A stretch of 64,000 nt of DNA, from the NCBI GenBank assembly GCA_009363875.1, contig CM018693.1, positions 78,604,028-78,668,027 on the forward strand, given 5' to 3'. The translations under genes were made by a program, and so were the position numbers. This document shows, in pieces, positions 34,251 to 45,580 of this stretch (position 1 is the stretch's first letter; the number at the start of each line of letters is the position of its first letter). This stretch comes from Mikania micrantha. Its lineage: Eukaryota; Streptophyta; Magnoliopsida; Asterales; Asteraceae. Below the pieces are notes generated by a model. It saw nothing but the letters and a program-made list of their open reading frames with translations, did no database searches and was not told the origin of the DNA.

Positions 34251-35090
34251 CATTCTGTTTTATTTTACATGATCAAACTAATCAAGAATTTGAACTTATA
34301 ATTTACAATGGCATCGCTGTTGGTTGATGTTTCACAAAGCGGGGATGTGTTCAAGTGAATGGGGAACACAAAGTCTTGTGATTGGTTTTCATTAATCACA
34401 ATTCACAACAAGTGATAAGACTTAAAGTGGATCAATATACTGGCAATCGTCCTAGGCTTGTGCATCGAATAAATAAATTCATTAATAATCAACAAGTAAC
34501 GCTGAGGTATGATTACAATATGATCTCATGTTTGGATCTTTCTCACCAAAAACATATTTATTTTTAGTTAGAATATAAATTTTGTAGGATTTTAGGATAT
34601 ACAATTTTGTAATTCATAGCTTTAGGGGGAGTTTATTCAAATCATTGAAAAATTCATAAAAATTTTCTTCTATTTTTTTAGACTATCCGACGTGATTTAC
34701 TAATTCATTGTAAACACTATATTTGATTTACTGTTAATAAGTGACAAAGAGAAATTGGAATTGTGATGAGGCATCTAGTTTTGATTATGTGTCAACTGAT
34801 GCAGGTGATAAGGGTGATGAAGATCTGTGTGTTGAAGATGTCACTGCAGTCCTTAGCAGGTGAATCTTGAAAAAGAAAGACATAAGATGGAGAGAGAGAG
34901 AATGAGATTAAGATTAGGAGGGTGAAGTGGTAACAAAGAGATTGATGTATTTTCTGTGTGAAAATATAACAGCTACAACTGAAGGAAAGTATGATGATAG
35001 CAAGGTTGTAGGGGAGTATGTTGATGCATATATGTTCTCCGATGCACAAAATGTTTGAGCATATACAACAGCAAGGTTCAAGGGGGAGTA

Positions 35091-35600
35091 TGTTAGTGCA
35101 TTTTCTGTGTGAAAGCTGCATTTAATGTGTGAACCTGGCTTGTTGTATATGAAATCATAATCTGTTGAATATGATTAAGGGTTTGGCTAAAGATCCAAGA
35201 AGGTTTGGCTATGATTCATGGCTAAAAGGTTTGGTGGTCACATGGTTTAAGGTTTGGCAAACCTATAGGTTTGGCAAACCTTTTGAAACCAATATATAGG
35301 TAGACTTGGAAGACTTGGAGTGGTAGAGCTCATAATTTCACATACACAAAGCAACTTTCTCTATCAAGTTCAAGACTTCTCTCTCAAGATCAAGATCAAG
35401 ACTTCCCTTCATCTTAACTTCTTTCGTATATTCAAGTGTTGTATTTCACGTTTGATTCGTTGCAATCACTTGAATGTTAATGACAAATTCAGATTCATGA
35501 TAGATTACCATGTCATTGTTGATCCAAATCTAGTTGTAAACGGATTCCGCACGTTTATGATCGAATCGTAGAATTTCGTGATCGATTCTTGAAATCTACA
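35091..35600 (+). repeat. D 3' LTR (510 bp)
   Basis: It starts TGTTAGTGCATTTTC after AGGGGGAGTA and ends AAATCTACA. The next base (35601) is already inside the E third ORF, and no copy of the left flank AAATG is present here. Confidence 0.92.
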
Positions 35601-37336
35601 GTAGGCAAAGAATAATCAATAATCCCCTCAGGATATTCTATTAGATCTAAATCTTCAAAATCAACAGAATTACAATCCTTTGTCCTATCTGAAGCTACAG
35701 AAGAAACTGGTACAACATCAGTAGAAACCTTTGGAGGAGTATAGACTATAATAGCCCCTGTCACAGAATTCAAACTACCAGAACTTCCAGCAACTCCACC
35801 AGCATCACCACCTGCTCCACCAGCACCATCAAAATCAAAATCATCATGATGTTCATAAACATCAGTATCACCATAATCAAGTGCCTCTTCTTCTTCTTCA
35901 ACTTCTTCTTTCTCTTCTTCTATCTTCTCTTCATCATCTTTATTAACAGCCACCACCACCTTCTCTTCATCATCTATATCAACATCCACTACCACCTTTT
36001 CAACCTTAGAACTTGAAGCAGAAGCATCAGTCTTTGAAATCTTCTCTTCTAACTCTTTGATTTAGAATCTAAGATCAGTATTTTCATTTTTCAACTCAAC
36101 AATATCTTCAGATTGAAGTTTAATAAAAAACTTTAAATCTGAGATTTCTTTATTCATCTTTGTCTTCTCAGCAATTTCTTCTTCCTTCCACTTCATCATC
36201 AGATCCATTTGAGCTTTTAACTCATTCAACCCAGAAGTAGATGAAGATGGTTTCTCAGCAACATCCCTTTCTCTTTCTTGCTTATATTCTTCAAACTCTT
36301 TAGACAAAGTAGATAATCTTCTTTTAATCTCTGAATCATCATAATCAGTGAAATTGATTTCTCCTAAATCATCAAGTCCTGAAAATAAATCATCTCTAGG
36401 AATGGAATCCTGAGGAATAGAAGTCTCTGGCACTGAAGTAGATACAGTAGTAGCCTCCACAAAAGATGGTGTAAAAGAAGCTACTTGTACAAACTCAGGA
36501 GTTTGTACAGTAGATGCATGAATAGTAGAAGCTGAAACAGATAAAGTAATAACCGGAGAAACAGAAATAGGAACTGAAATAGGCATCATAGGTGAAGACA
36601 CAATGGTCTTATCAGTCTTTGCCTTCTTCCTCTCATACGGCCCTCCCTTATCCATTCTCTTCATCTTCTTTGGCTTAGAAGACTCAGGCTCCTTAGGTAT
36701 GAAGCTAGGATCAGCTCTTTCTGCCCTTTCTTCTTCAGCCTTCTCAGCAAATTTCTTTTTCAACTTCCTCACCATTTGGTTCCCTTCCTGAACCATTTCA
36801 TACTCTGACTCTGTGTCAGAAGATTCAACATCATCATCACCAGCAACAACAGCCTCTGTCTGCATCTCAGACCTATTAACCTCCAAAGGTTCTTGAGAGC
36901 TCTGTTCTTGTGATGATTTGGCTTGAGGAGTTGATCTAGATGATTGACCAGAAGTCTTTCTTGGTTTTTGCCTTGGTGGAGGTGGAGGTGGTGCTTGATC
37001 ATCATCAGCTGCAACATCTTCATTATCAGAATCTGACTCATTATGCCTCCAGGCATCATTCTCAGGTGCAACATAGTTTGCCCTGGCACAGTGACCAATC
37101 AATTCTTTTTCCAGAACAGCATCACCAGTCCTCTGATAAACTCTAACTTGACCGAAGCTAGAATCAGTCATATGCTTGAGTTTAAGAAGATCTCCAGCTT
37201 CTCTGGGTAATAAGCCTTCTGGCAACCTTTCATCTATCAGCATCTGTAAAAATCTAGGATACATGTAGAATCTATCCTTAGATTTTGTGACATTGTCACA
37301 CATGTAACGGAAAATCATGCCAGAGAAATTGAACGG
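35601..37336 (-). pseudogene. E third ORF, downstream part (truncated by D)
   Basis: On the minus strand it continues from NKPF (beyond element B) with NFSGMIFRYMC and YPRF. It runs through an acidic, Ser/Pro-rich region, an EF-rich coiled coil, a TAA near 36060-36062, and more acidic sequence. It ends at DYSLPT, where the D 3' LTR is joined. The B homologue goes on for about 430 codons more. B interrupts the ORF exactly at 37336/51006 with AACGG duplicated. No membrane segment seen. Same unknown function as the B and F third ORFs. Confidence 0.8.
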
Positions 37337-37829
37337 TGTTAGTGAATATTTGTAATTGTTTGCTATTCAAAAGTTGTATTTATTTTGAGGTTGTAAAGGT
37401 TCGTTTAAAGGTTTGTCAAGGTTCGTTTGGCCCACGAACCTAGGCAGGTTCGGCGAACCTATTGTGTTGATAGGTTCGGCGAACCTATAAACCGTGAGAT
37501 GGTTTGGCTAACGAACCTAAAGGTTTGTTCAGCGAACCTTAGGGTTCGGCTGACGAACCTAAGGTTCGCTGGTCTGTAGTTTATATATAGTTGCTGTTTT
37601 TGTTTTTTTTAGAACTTAGACAGAACTTTTGGATAGATCTGCTGATTCTCTCTGTGTGAGAAGTCAGTATAGTTGAGTGAATCTTGTAATCATTTGTTGA
37701 TAAATACAAGATTTGTTTGATAAATTGCTTATGATCTTGACTTTTATACATGTTAACAATGGATTCCGCACATGGTTAATAGTTCGTAGAGCTTGTTATT
37801 CGATCCTGAACGGTTTCACCAAATCAACA
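37337..37829 (+). repeat. B 5' LTR (493 bp)
   Basis: It starts TGTTAGTGAATATTT and ends ACCAAATCAACA. About a dozen AGGTTCG/CGAACCT words, several as the palindrome AGGTTCGGCGAACCT, lie in about 190 bp directly upstream of TATATATAG (37582-37590). This looks like an enhancer-like U3. Confidence 0.95.
37582..37590 (+). promoter_or_regulatory. TATA box of B 5' LTR
   Basis: TATATATAG lies just downstream of the AGGTTCG word array and about 240 bp before the LTR end. The 3' LTR has the same box. Confidence 0.65.
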
Positions 37830-37830
37830 G

Positions 37831-37842
37831 TGGTATCAGAGC
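37831..37842 (+). promoter_or_regulatory. B primer-binding site
   Basis: TGGTATCAGAGC lies one base after the LTR and is complementary to initiator tRNA-Met. Confidence 0.95.
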
Positions 37843-38494
37843 GTTTGGTGAAGTTCTACACTACAAAGTTAAGGATTTCAAGCAATTGAAGAGTTGAAGA
37901 TATGAAGATCATCAATGGCTACTTTTTACTTTCTTCTTGATTGATTTTCTGGTGTTTAAGACATTTTTCTTCATTAATTGTTGTTGAATTATAACAATTG
38001 AAGTTTTGGAGGTGTTTTGGTAGAGATTTGGAAGGATTTTTTGAAGTTTTGGAGGATTTCCCGCTCAAAATTTTCAAATTTTTTGCCACAAGTTTGTGGG
38101 ACGAACCTGTGATTTGTGAAAACAAAGGTTCGCTGGTTTCTGGTTTTTCTGATAGTTCGTTTGATAGTTCACTGAAGGTTCGGCAAGGTTCGCCAAAATG
38201 TTTCGTCAAGATTTTGGTGATAGTTCGTTATAGGTTCGCTGAGGTTCGTGAACAAGTTTTGACAAAGGTTCGTCTTTGTTGGAGGGTTCGTGAGATATAC
38301 TTTGGTTGAAGGTTCATTTGTTCAAGGTTCGCCAGTTTCAGGGTTCGTCAGAATATTGGTTCGTTTGTGCAAGGGTTCGTGAAGTTCAAAGGTTCGGCTA
38401 AGACAAATTTTTGTCTATAGGTTCGGCTAAGGTTCGTTTAAGGTTCGACCAGTGCAAATTCTTAAAAGGTTCGCTGATTTCAAATCCAAAAATT
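37843..38494 (+). repeat. B leader with AGGTTCG array
   Basis: The untranslated leader runs from the primer site to the gag ATG. Between about 38100 and 38475 GGTTCG recurs on the plus strand every 10-30 bases. Same strand sense and position as in A and E. Confidence 0.8.
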
Positions 38495-41400
38495 ATGTCT
38501 GACATGTACGCGGCTATGGCAAGTCAGAACTCCAAACTACAAAGCATCTTAATCAGTGAAACGGAAGTGGGAAGTACAAACAAGGTGCCAAAGCTACTAG
38601 ATTTAGCTGATTATGACAACTGGAAAGGAAGATTTGAAACTCATCTTAATGGGACAGATACAAATTTATGGGAACGGATATTATCTCCTTATGAGAGACC
38701 AAGGGTAGTTGGAACTGATTCGTATCAACTCTTGGAAAGGTTAGATGTAGATGAGAGGAAAAAGTATGACTCGGAAAAGAAAGCTTACTGGTTATTGAGT
38801 CAAGCTATTCCAAATCAAATTCTGCATCAGTTTGATGAACACAAGACTGCTTATAGTCTGTGGAATGCATTGAAGGCAAGAGTTGAAGGAAATACAAATT
38901 TGAAGAAAATGAAAGCTACCGATATCAGAAAAGAGTTTGAAAATTTCAATATCATCGGGAATGAAACTTTGGATGCCTTGATTACCGGATATAGACATCT
39001 GTTGACTGAAGTTAGAAAATATGGTATTGAATACACAGAAGATGAGAAAATTGATTGTTTGGCTGATGCGTTACCAGATAAGTGGAATTCTTTGGTGCTG
39101 ATATTGAGAGAAAATCTACCTGGTTTGACTTTGGTAGAGTTTATTCAGAAACTGGAGGAACAAGAAATGAAGGACAAACGTAAAGCAAGACGAGTAAATG
39201 TCACTCAAGATCCTTCCTTGTATGGTGGTTCAGTTGCTACACCTCCTGCTGCATCTGCAAAGATACAGACTGCTTTTGTATCTAAAACTTCTGAATCTAC
39301 TCAAAGTTCTTCGATGACTACAAGTTCTAGTGCACATTGTCCTGTCAATGAGAAAAAGTCTGAGTCAACACCACCTCCAGTTCAGCTTAACACAACAAAT
39401 TTGGGAAAAGTGACAGTTGAAGCTGTAAAAGATCATATGTCTATTTTGTCATGTGTAGTGAGTGCTTATGATGAACAGGTGGCGGGGAGAATTGGAAATG
39501 CAAATCAGACTTTTGAAGATTATGCTCAAATTGATGAGGATGAAATGGAGTTGATTGATACACAGTGGGCATTGGCGAGTGTTATTCGTAGAATTAACCG
39601 ATATAAGAAGAAAACTGGGAAGAAATTTACTTTTGACCGGAACACAAAGTTTGGATTTAATCCAAAATCTACACGGTGTTATAACTGTGGGGAACATGGT
39701 CATTTTGCAAGAGAGTGCAAGAATCCCAAAAAGCAAGGCAATCTGAATCCATTTAAGCCAAGAGAAGAGAATCAGAAGAAGAAAGAGAAGTCTGAGGAAT
39801 CATCTTCTAAAGCTCTTGTGAGTCAAGCTGATGAAGGCTATGATTGGGGTGTTAAGTATGATGATCTTATGGGTGCTTTCATGGCTTCTTTGGAAGAAGA
39901 ATCAGGGAAAGGAAAAGAGAAGATTGATGAGATGACTGAGGTACAAATTGATTTGTATGCGATGATAGATAGACTCAAAGAGATGAACTCACAGTTAACT
40001 TCTGATCTGCGAGTATGCACAGAAGCAAACAAGAAATTGATTGCAAAAGAAAAGTCTTTTGATAAGAAGATAATTGATCTTAGCAAAGAAAATGAAGATT
40101 TGAAGATAAAAGTTTTACAAAACAATCATGCTGTGTCTGTGCATCTCGACTCAGTTCAGAAGTTAAAAGTGGAATTATCGGCAGCTAAAGCTGAAGCTGA
40201 ATTACACAAGGGCAAGCTGGAAAACTACCAAAATTCTGCTTATGTCATTGATTACTTTGCTGCAATGCAAAGATCTTCAAATGATACTTCTGGTATTGGT
40301 TTTCATGCTGTGCCACATCCTCCTAGTTATATATCAAGACCACAACTTGAACCTGATTTGGAAGTTAACTCAACTTCATTAAAGGAGATTGTGTCTGATC
40401 ATGTAACTGAGGATGATGAGAGTGTATCATCTCATGAGAGTGATTTTGTTGATCATGATGCTCCTATCATTGAGGATATTACTGATTCAGAATATCCAGC
40501 AGAAATTCTGAAAATGATTGGTCGTCAAGACAAAAGTGTAGAGAAAAAGAATCAAGTGGTTCAGAATCCAAAATCTGAAGTAAAATCAACTGGGAAAACT
40601 GTATTTCAACAAAAGTCTGTTTCCAAACCACATTTCAAAGTCAAAACTTCTTCTAGTCTTAAACCAATTGTGTTTGTAAAGTCTTTGACTACACAGAATG
40701 GAGAGTCGAGTATTTCTTTACAAAAACAAAAGGGTGTTTTTGGTAAAATTGATAAGAAGGTTGACAAAAGTGTTGACAAGGGTAATAAGAATGGGGTTGG
40801 AAACAAGGGAAAATCAAAGATTTATCAAAAGAATGACAAAATTAAAGCCACTGGTTTGAATAAAAAGATTATTTCTCAGTCTGTAGCATCCAAATCTTTG
40901 GATTCATCTAAGGGGTTTGATGAAAAGCCAAAGAAGGTGTCATCAAGAAAATGCTATAGATGTGGGAAACTGGGACACGTCATTGCTGAATTTGATATGG
41001 ACAATTGTAACAGATTTCATACTTTTACTCCACGAGAAACACGACAGTGTTTCACTAGTGGAGGAAAAGGACATATTTCGGTTAATTGTCCAAATCACAA
41101 AGTCAAGAAGAAAACCTCTTCTAATAACAGTCGGGTGTTTCATTCTGATAGAACTCCTAGGAAAGTAAAGCCTAGTGAGAATGAGATGAAAATTCTCAGG
41201 AAATATGATCCTGAGTGTGTCTGGGTCAAGGATGAACAATTTCATAAACGACAAGTTTTTGATAATCAACTAAAAGGTAAAAAAAATTTGAATAGGTTAG
41301 CATCATCTGATGATGAATTTTATGATAATTTTCATCATAAACGATTTTCAAAACAAAATTCTAATTCAAATTCTTGTTGGAAATCCAGATACAGATCAGG

Positions 41401-41533
41401 TGATAGATTTGATGTGAGAAATGATGAATACTTGGAAGATGAGTTTTCAAGTAGTTCATCAAGATCGAACGGCAGGAGGCTGTTCGGGGAGACTCAACGC
41501 CGAAATGGCGGGAGTCATCCCTTTTGGTACTGA
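38495..41533 (+). CDS. gag: Ty1/copia gag of B (open; two knuckles damaged)
   Basis: An open frame of about 1,012 codons starts at MSDMYAAMA (38495), the conserved start. The frame extends upstream into the leader array and that part is not counted. The capsid-like N terminus, coiled coil and tail (ending SHPFWY) match A. The first CCHC knuckle CYNCGEHGHFAREC is complete (about 39678). In the second the last Cys is Phe (VIAEF against VIAEC in A). In the third the second Cys is Ser (CFTSGG against CFTCGG). RNA packaging by this copy may be impaired. Confidence 0.88.
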   Translation: MSDMYAAMASQNSKLQSILISETEVGSTNKVPKLLDLADYDNWKGRFETHLNGTDTNLWERILSPYERPRVVGTDSYQLLERLDVDERKKYDSEKKAYWLLSQAIPNQILHQFDEHKTAYSLWNALKARVEGNTNLKKMKATDIRKEFENFNIIGNETLDALITGYRHLLTEVRKYGIEYTEDEKIDCLADALPDKWNSLVLILRENLPGLTLVEFIQKLEEQEMKDKRKARRVNVTQDPSLYGGSVATPPAASAKIQTAFVSKTSESTQSSSMTTSSSAHCPVNEKKSESTPPPVQLNTTNLGKVTVEAVKDHMSILSCVVSAYDEQVAGRIGNANQTFEDYAQIDEDEMELIDTQWALASVIRRINRYKKKTGKKFTFDRNTKFGFNPKSTRCYNCGEHGHFARECKNPKKQGNLNPFKPREENQKKKEKSEESSSKALVSQADEGYDWGVKYDDLMGAFMASLEEESGKGKEKIDEMTEVQIDLYAMIDRLKEMNSQLTSDLRVCTEANKKLIAKEKSFDKKIIDLSKENEDLKIKVLQNNHAVSVHLDSVQKLKVELSAAKAEAELHKGKLENYQNSAYVIDYFAAMQRSSNDTSGIGFHAVPHPPSYISRPQLEPDLEVNSTSLKEIVSDHVTEDDESVSSHESDFVDHDAPIIEDITDSEYPAEILKMIGRQDKSVEKKNQVVQNPKSEVKSTGKTVFQQKSVSKPHFKVKTSSSLKPIVFVKSLTTQNGESSISLQKQKGVFGKIDKKVDKSVDKGNKNGVGNKGKSKIYQKNDKIKATGLNKKIISQSVASKSLDSSKGFDEKPKKVSSRKCYRCGKLGHVIAEFDMDNCNRFHTFTPRETRQCFTSGGKGHISVNCPNHKVKKKTSSNNSRVFHSDRTPRKVKPSENEMKILRKYDPECVWVKDEQFHKRQVFDNQLKGKKNLNRLASSDDEFYDNFHHKRFSKQNSNSNSCWKSRYRSGDRFDVRNDEYLEDEFSSSSSRSNGRRLFGETQRRNGGSHPFWY

Positions 41534-41552
41534 TCAAAGTTTGTTTTAATTT

Positions 41553-44500
41553 ATGGTGCAGGATGCATTCATGGGCCATATCAACAGTCGCTGGATTGTT
41601 GATAGTGGATGCTCCAGGCACATGACAGGAGAGATCAGTTTGTTGAAAGATTTTCTGGAGATGAATGGTTGTTATGTTAACTTTGCAGGAGATAAAGGTG
41701 GTCAAATTACTGGAAGTGGTAGTTTGACTAACGGTAAAGTGTCATTTGATAATGTAAACTACTGCAAAGAGTTAACTAATAATCTGTTGAGTGTGTCTCA
41801 GATAAGTGATAAAGGCTATAAGGTTTTGTTCGATGAGAAGAAGTGTTACGTGCTCAAACAAGGAATTCAAATTCCTGAAGACTGGATTTTAATGACTGCT
41901 GACAGGTGTAAAGATCTGTATGTTTTAGACATGGCAAAGGCAGAGACAGTTAACAAAGTTGAGACTTGTTTGGTGTCAAAGGCCACAGAACAGGATACTC
42001 GGTCGTGGCACAGGAGAATGGGTCACATACATATCAGAAAGATGAATCATCTTGTACACAATCACTTGGTTGATGGTGTACCGGTTAAACATTTCAAATT
42101 ACCTGATGTGTGTGTTTCTTGTAAGAAAGGCAAAAAGAAAAGGAGGTCACATAAGTCTAAAACAGTCTTTTCTATTGATAAACCTCTAGAACTTCTTCAC
42201 ATGGATCTGTTTGGTTCGATTAATGTGAAAAGTATTGGAGGTGAATCATATTGTTTTGTAGTGACCGATGATTTTTCTAGGTTTTCATGGGTTATGTTTT
42301 TAAAATTTAAATCTGAAACTTATGAGAATTTTGTTTTGCTTGTGAACAGATTGGAGACTTTGTACAAGTTGAGGGTTAGGCGGGTTCGATCAGACAATGG
42401 GACAGAATTTAAGAATCAGAATATGGAAACTTTCTGTGATTCAAAAGGCATTCAGCAGCAATACAGTGCACCGTATGAACCACAAATGAACGGTGTAGCT
42501 GAGAGAAAGAATCGTACTTTGATAGAGTCTGCTAGAACAATGCTCGCTGATTCAAAACTGCCCATTACATTCTGGAATGAAGCCGTAGCGACCGCTTGTT
42601 TTACTCTTAACAGAGTGCTAATTGTCAAACGACATAATAAAACATGTTATGAGCTTTTTCAGAATAGGAAACCTAATTTGGAACACTTGGAACCTTTTGG
42701 GGCTCCATGTACCATGCTAAAGAAAGATGCTAAATTCAACTCTAAAGTTGAAGAAGGTTTCTTTCTTGGTTACAGCCTACCCAATAAACGTGTGTTTAAC
42801 AAATGCACGGGTGTTGTGGAACTCTGGTATAATGTATCAGTTCAACGACATACACCTATACCGGAAGGCAAAGGTCCAAATTGGCTTTTCGATTATGATA
42901 AGCTTTTTGAGTCGTTTAATTTGTCTCCTCATGTTGCTGATGATGAAATTTCTTTGCAGATGTTATATGATTTACAAAATTCTGAAGATTCAGAAATTTC
43001 TCATCAAGCTGAAGATATTTCTCCAACAGGGGAAAGAATTTCTGAAGCTGTTAATGTTGACTGGTCATCGGAGGATGATCAGGATGTTTTTGAAGATGCG
43101 GTTTCTCAAGATCAAGATGAAGATCAGAATATCACAAATCTTGATCATGGTGTTGGAATCCCGCAAGTGCCAGTGTCCAGAGTACATGTGAATCACCCTG
43201 TTAAGCAGATCATTGGAGATCCGTCTGTTGGAGTACAGACGAGGCGACAGATTACAAATGAGGAGAGTTTGTCTGTCGAGCTGGAGCGTAATCATGGGAC
43301 TCAAGAGTTATGGATGCATTCTGCATTCGTTTCTCAGATTGAGCCTAAATCTGTAACTGAAGCCCTGCGTGAGCCTGCGTGGGTGGAGGCCATGTAAGAG
43401 GAGCTTAATCAGTTTCAGAAACTGGGAGTTTGGCATTTGGTAGATTTGCCAAAAGGTGAAAAGAAGATTGGAACCAGGTGGGTGTTGAAGTGTAAGCGAG
43501 ACGAAGAGGCGTGATTGTTCGAAACAAGGCACGTTTGGTTGTTCAAGGGTTCAAACAGATAGAGGGAATTGATTATGATGAGGTTTTTGCACCTGTGGCG
43601 CGGCTTGAAGCGATTAGATTATTTCTATCTTTTGCTGCTCACAAGAAATTCAAAGTGTTTCAACTGGATGTGAAGTCTGCATTCCTTTATGGTTCATTGA
43701 AGGAGACAGTGTATGTTTGTCAGCCACCGGGCTTTGAGGATCCTATCCACCGGGATCAGGTGTATATCCTCGACAAAGCATTGTATGGTCATCATCAAGC
43801 TCCTTGAGCTTGGTATTAGACCCTCTCGACTCACCTTATTGAACACGGGTTCAATAGGGGTCAGATAGACAAAACTCTGTTTTATCGGGAAAAGGGCAAG
43901 GACATTCTCCTTGTTCAGATCTATGTTGATGATATCATCTTTGGATCTACTGATGAACAGTTGTGTTTGGAATTTAAACAGGTTATGATTGAGAAGTTCG
44001 AGATGAGTGCTATGTCTGACATTAAGTTCTTTTTGGGTTTACAAATTGATCAGTCTGATGATGGTATATTCATTCATCAGACCAAATACATTCAAGATGT
44101 GCTAAAACGGTTTAGCATGCTTGATTGTAAACCATTTCCACGCCCATTCAGCCCAATCACGGGATTGAGCCGGATATTAAGGGGGAGCTAATTGATGCTA
44201 CATTATATCGTGGAATGATAGGGAGCTTAATGTATTTGACAGCCTCTAGACCAGATATTGTATTCGCTACAAGTATCTGTGCTCGCTATCAATCAAAACC
44301 AAAGGTTTCTCATCTGATTGCAGTCAAGAGGATTTTACGTTATCTGAAGGGTACTCCAGACACCGGTCTGTGGTATCCTAAGGATGATAACTACTCCTTT
44401 CATGCTTACAGTGATTCTGATTATGGAGGATGCAAGACTGACTCCAAATCTACTACTGGAGGTGCTCAGTTTCTGGGGGAGAGGTTAGTCTCATGGCAGT

Positions 44501-44892
44501 GTAAGAAACAAACATCTGTTGCTACATCTACATGTGAAGCTGAATATGTAGCTGCTGCTAGTTGTTGTTCACAAGTTTTGTGGATACAACAACAGATGAG
44601 AGACTATGGACTTAATTTCCTAACTACCCCGATTCATGTAGACAATGAGGCTGCAATTGCGATTACCAAGAATCCAGTGTATCATTCACGTTCTAAACAC
44701 ATTGATATTCGATTTCATTTCATACGCGATTGTTATGAAAAGAAATTGATTGATGTGGTGAAAATACACACAAACGAGCAAAGGGCAGACTTTCTCACCA
44801 AGGCCTTTGATAAACAACGTTTTGAGTATTTACTCAAATTGAATGGGATAAGGGTCATGGGTGAGGTAATCAAGAATCAATTTCCTTCATAA
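41553..44892 (+). pseudogene. pol: Ty1/copia pol of B (stops and frameshifts)
   Basis: It starts at the conserved MVQ, 20 bases after the gag stop and in another frame. The protease has VDSGCSRHMTGE (about 41597). Gag-pre-integrase, the HHCC finger and integrase D, D, E (HMDLFG, SDNGTEF, VAERKNRT) are present to 43397. Breaks follow: TAA near 43395 (CAA in A), a one-base loss near 43502, TGA near 43805 (CGA in A), TAG near 43817 (GAG in A), and frame changes near 44145-44190. Reverse transcriptase YVDD (about 43924) and RNase H (44215-44892) are readable. It is the most complete pol of its family here, but it cannot make one product. Confidence 0.92.
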
Positions 44893-45368
44893 TCATTTTT
44901 TATTGAATTAACATCAGATTTTTATTTTTTCTTTTGTGTTTTTATTTTTAGGGGGAGAAAATTTTCAAAAATACAAAAACATTAAAAATCAAAAATACAA
45001 AAACATATAAAAAAATTAAAAAATCTGAGAAATTGATTCGACCTAATGAAAATGATAGTACATTATTTGCATTTGGAAACATATCTGTATGTGTCATTAG
45101 AATTTTTAATAAATAATTACAAGTTTTAAGTATGATATAGTAGGTTTATAATTTAGTTAGGATAGGTTTAAACAAATTTTTGATTATACTTTATAAGAAA
45201 CATATGCTTAGAATGCAGTACTTAGTTTTGTCCTGAAAGAGTGGTAATTTTTCTGACAGAATGTTTTTGAACAAAAAGTCAAAGTACTAGTTTGATCATG
45301 TATTTAATTTTTAAAAGAAATTCTGATTTTGTTTTTCTTTTATTTTAGTTTAAAGCTGGAACATCCTT

Positions 45369-45580
45369 TGCGTATACTTACGTATCGACCTGATTGTTAT
45401 AGCTTTAAACAATTCAAATTTGTTTTCTTGGTTCAATTCTGATTAAGATTTGGACAATCTCTGCGTATATGAAAATATCGAACTGATTGTTAAAAGCTTA
45501 ATCTTAAATTATTGTTTTGTTCATTTTCTGAATCATTTGAGCATACGTAAGTATCAACCTTGATTCCAAGATCTTGAACA
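45369..45580 (+). repeat. Three imperfect TACGTA-type repeats in B
   Basis: The units carry GCGTATACTTACGTATCGAC, GCGTATATGAAAATATCGAA and GCATACGTAAGTATCAAC, each followed by a TGATT core. The same triplet is found in D and E at equivalent sites. Confidence 0.75.

Larger units (their letters stand above)
33221..35090 (+). other. D post-gag noncoding region
   Basis: Apart from the protease relic there is no gene. It aligns in patches with the post-pol spacer of B: three TACGTA-type repeats (34046-34250), CGGGGATGTGTTCAAGTGAA (about 34341) and ATGATCTCATG (about 34519). Purine tracts AGGGGGAG occur at 33648-33655, 34624-34631 and 35081-35088. The last directly precedes the 3' LTR. Confidence 0.75.
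29591..35600 (+). mobile_element. D: gag-only, non-autonomous Ty1/copia element
   Basis: It has two LTRs (539 and 510 bp), an initiator tRNA-Met primer site, a word-array leader, a gag ORF and a purine tract, but no integrase, reverse transcriptase or RNase H. A protease-start relic follows gag. The layout matches what is called a terminal-repeat element with GAG. Mobility would require enzymes from an autonomous relative. Confidence 0.85.

Noticed and set aside
35595..35610. D simply inserted into E
   Set aside because: There is no target duplication at the joint, the rest of E is not found left of D, and AAATG flanks the pair.
35601..35995. A separate acidic host protein on the minus strand
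   Set aside because: It matches the acidic part of the B third ORF in order and wording, so it is a piece of E.
41516..41562. A mini-intron between the gag end and TGCAG
   Set aside because: About 35 nt is too short for a plant intron, and the stronger AAGGTAAAA-type donor upstream joins in the wrong phase. Only the acceptor-like site was kept, as a hypothesis.
44170..44195. AGGGGGAG near 44180 as another purine tract of B
   Set aside because: It lies inside the reverse transcriptase coding region, where the same bases encode a conserved Lys-Gly-Glu, so it is explained by coding.
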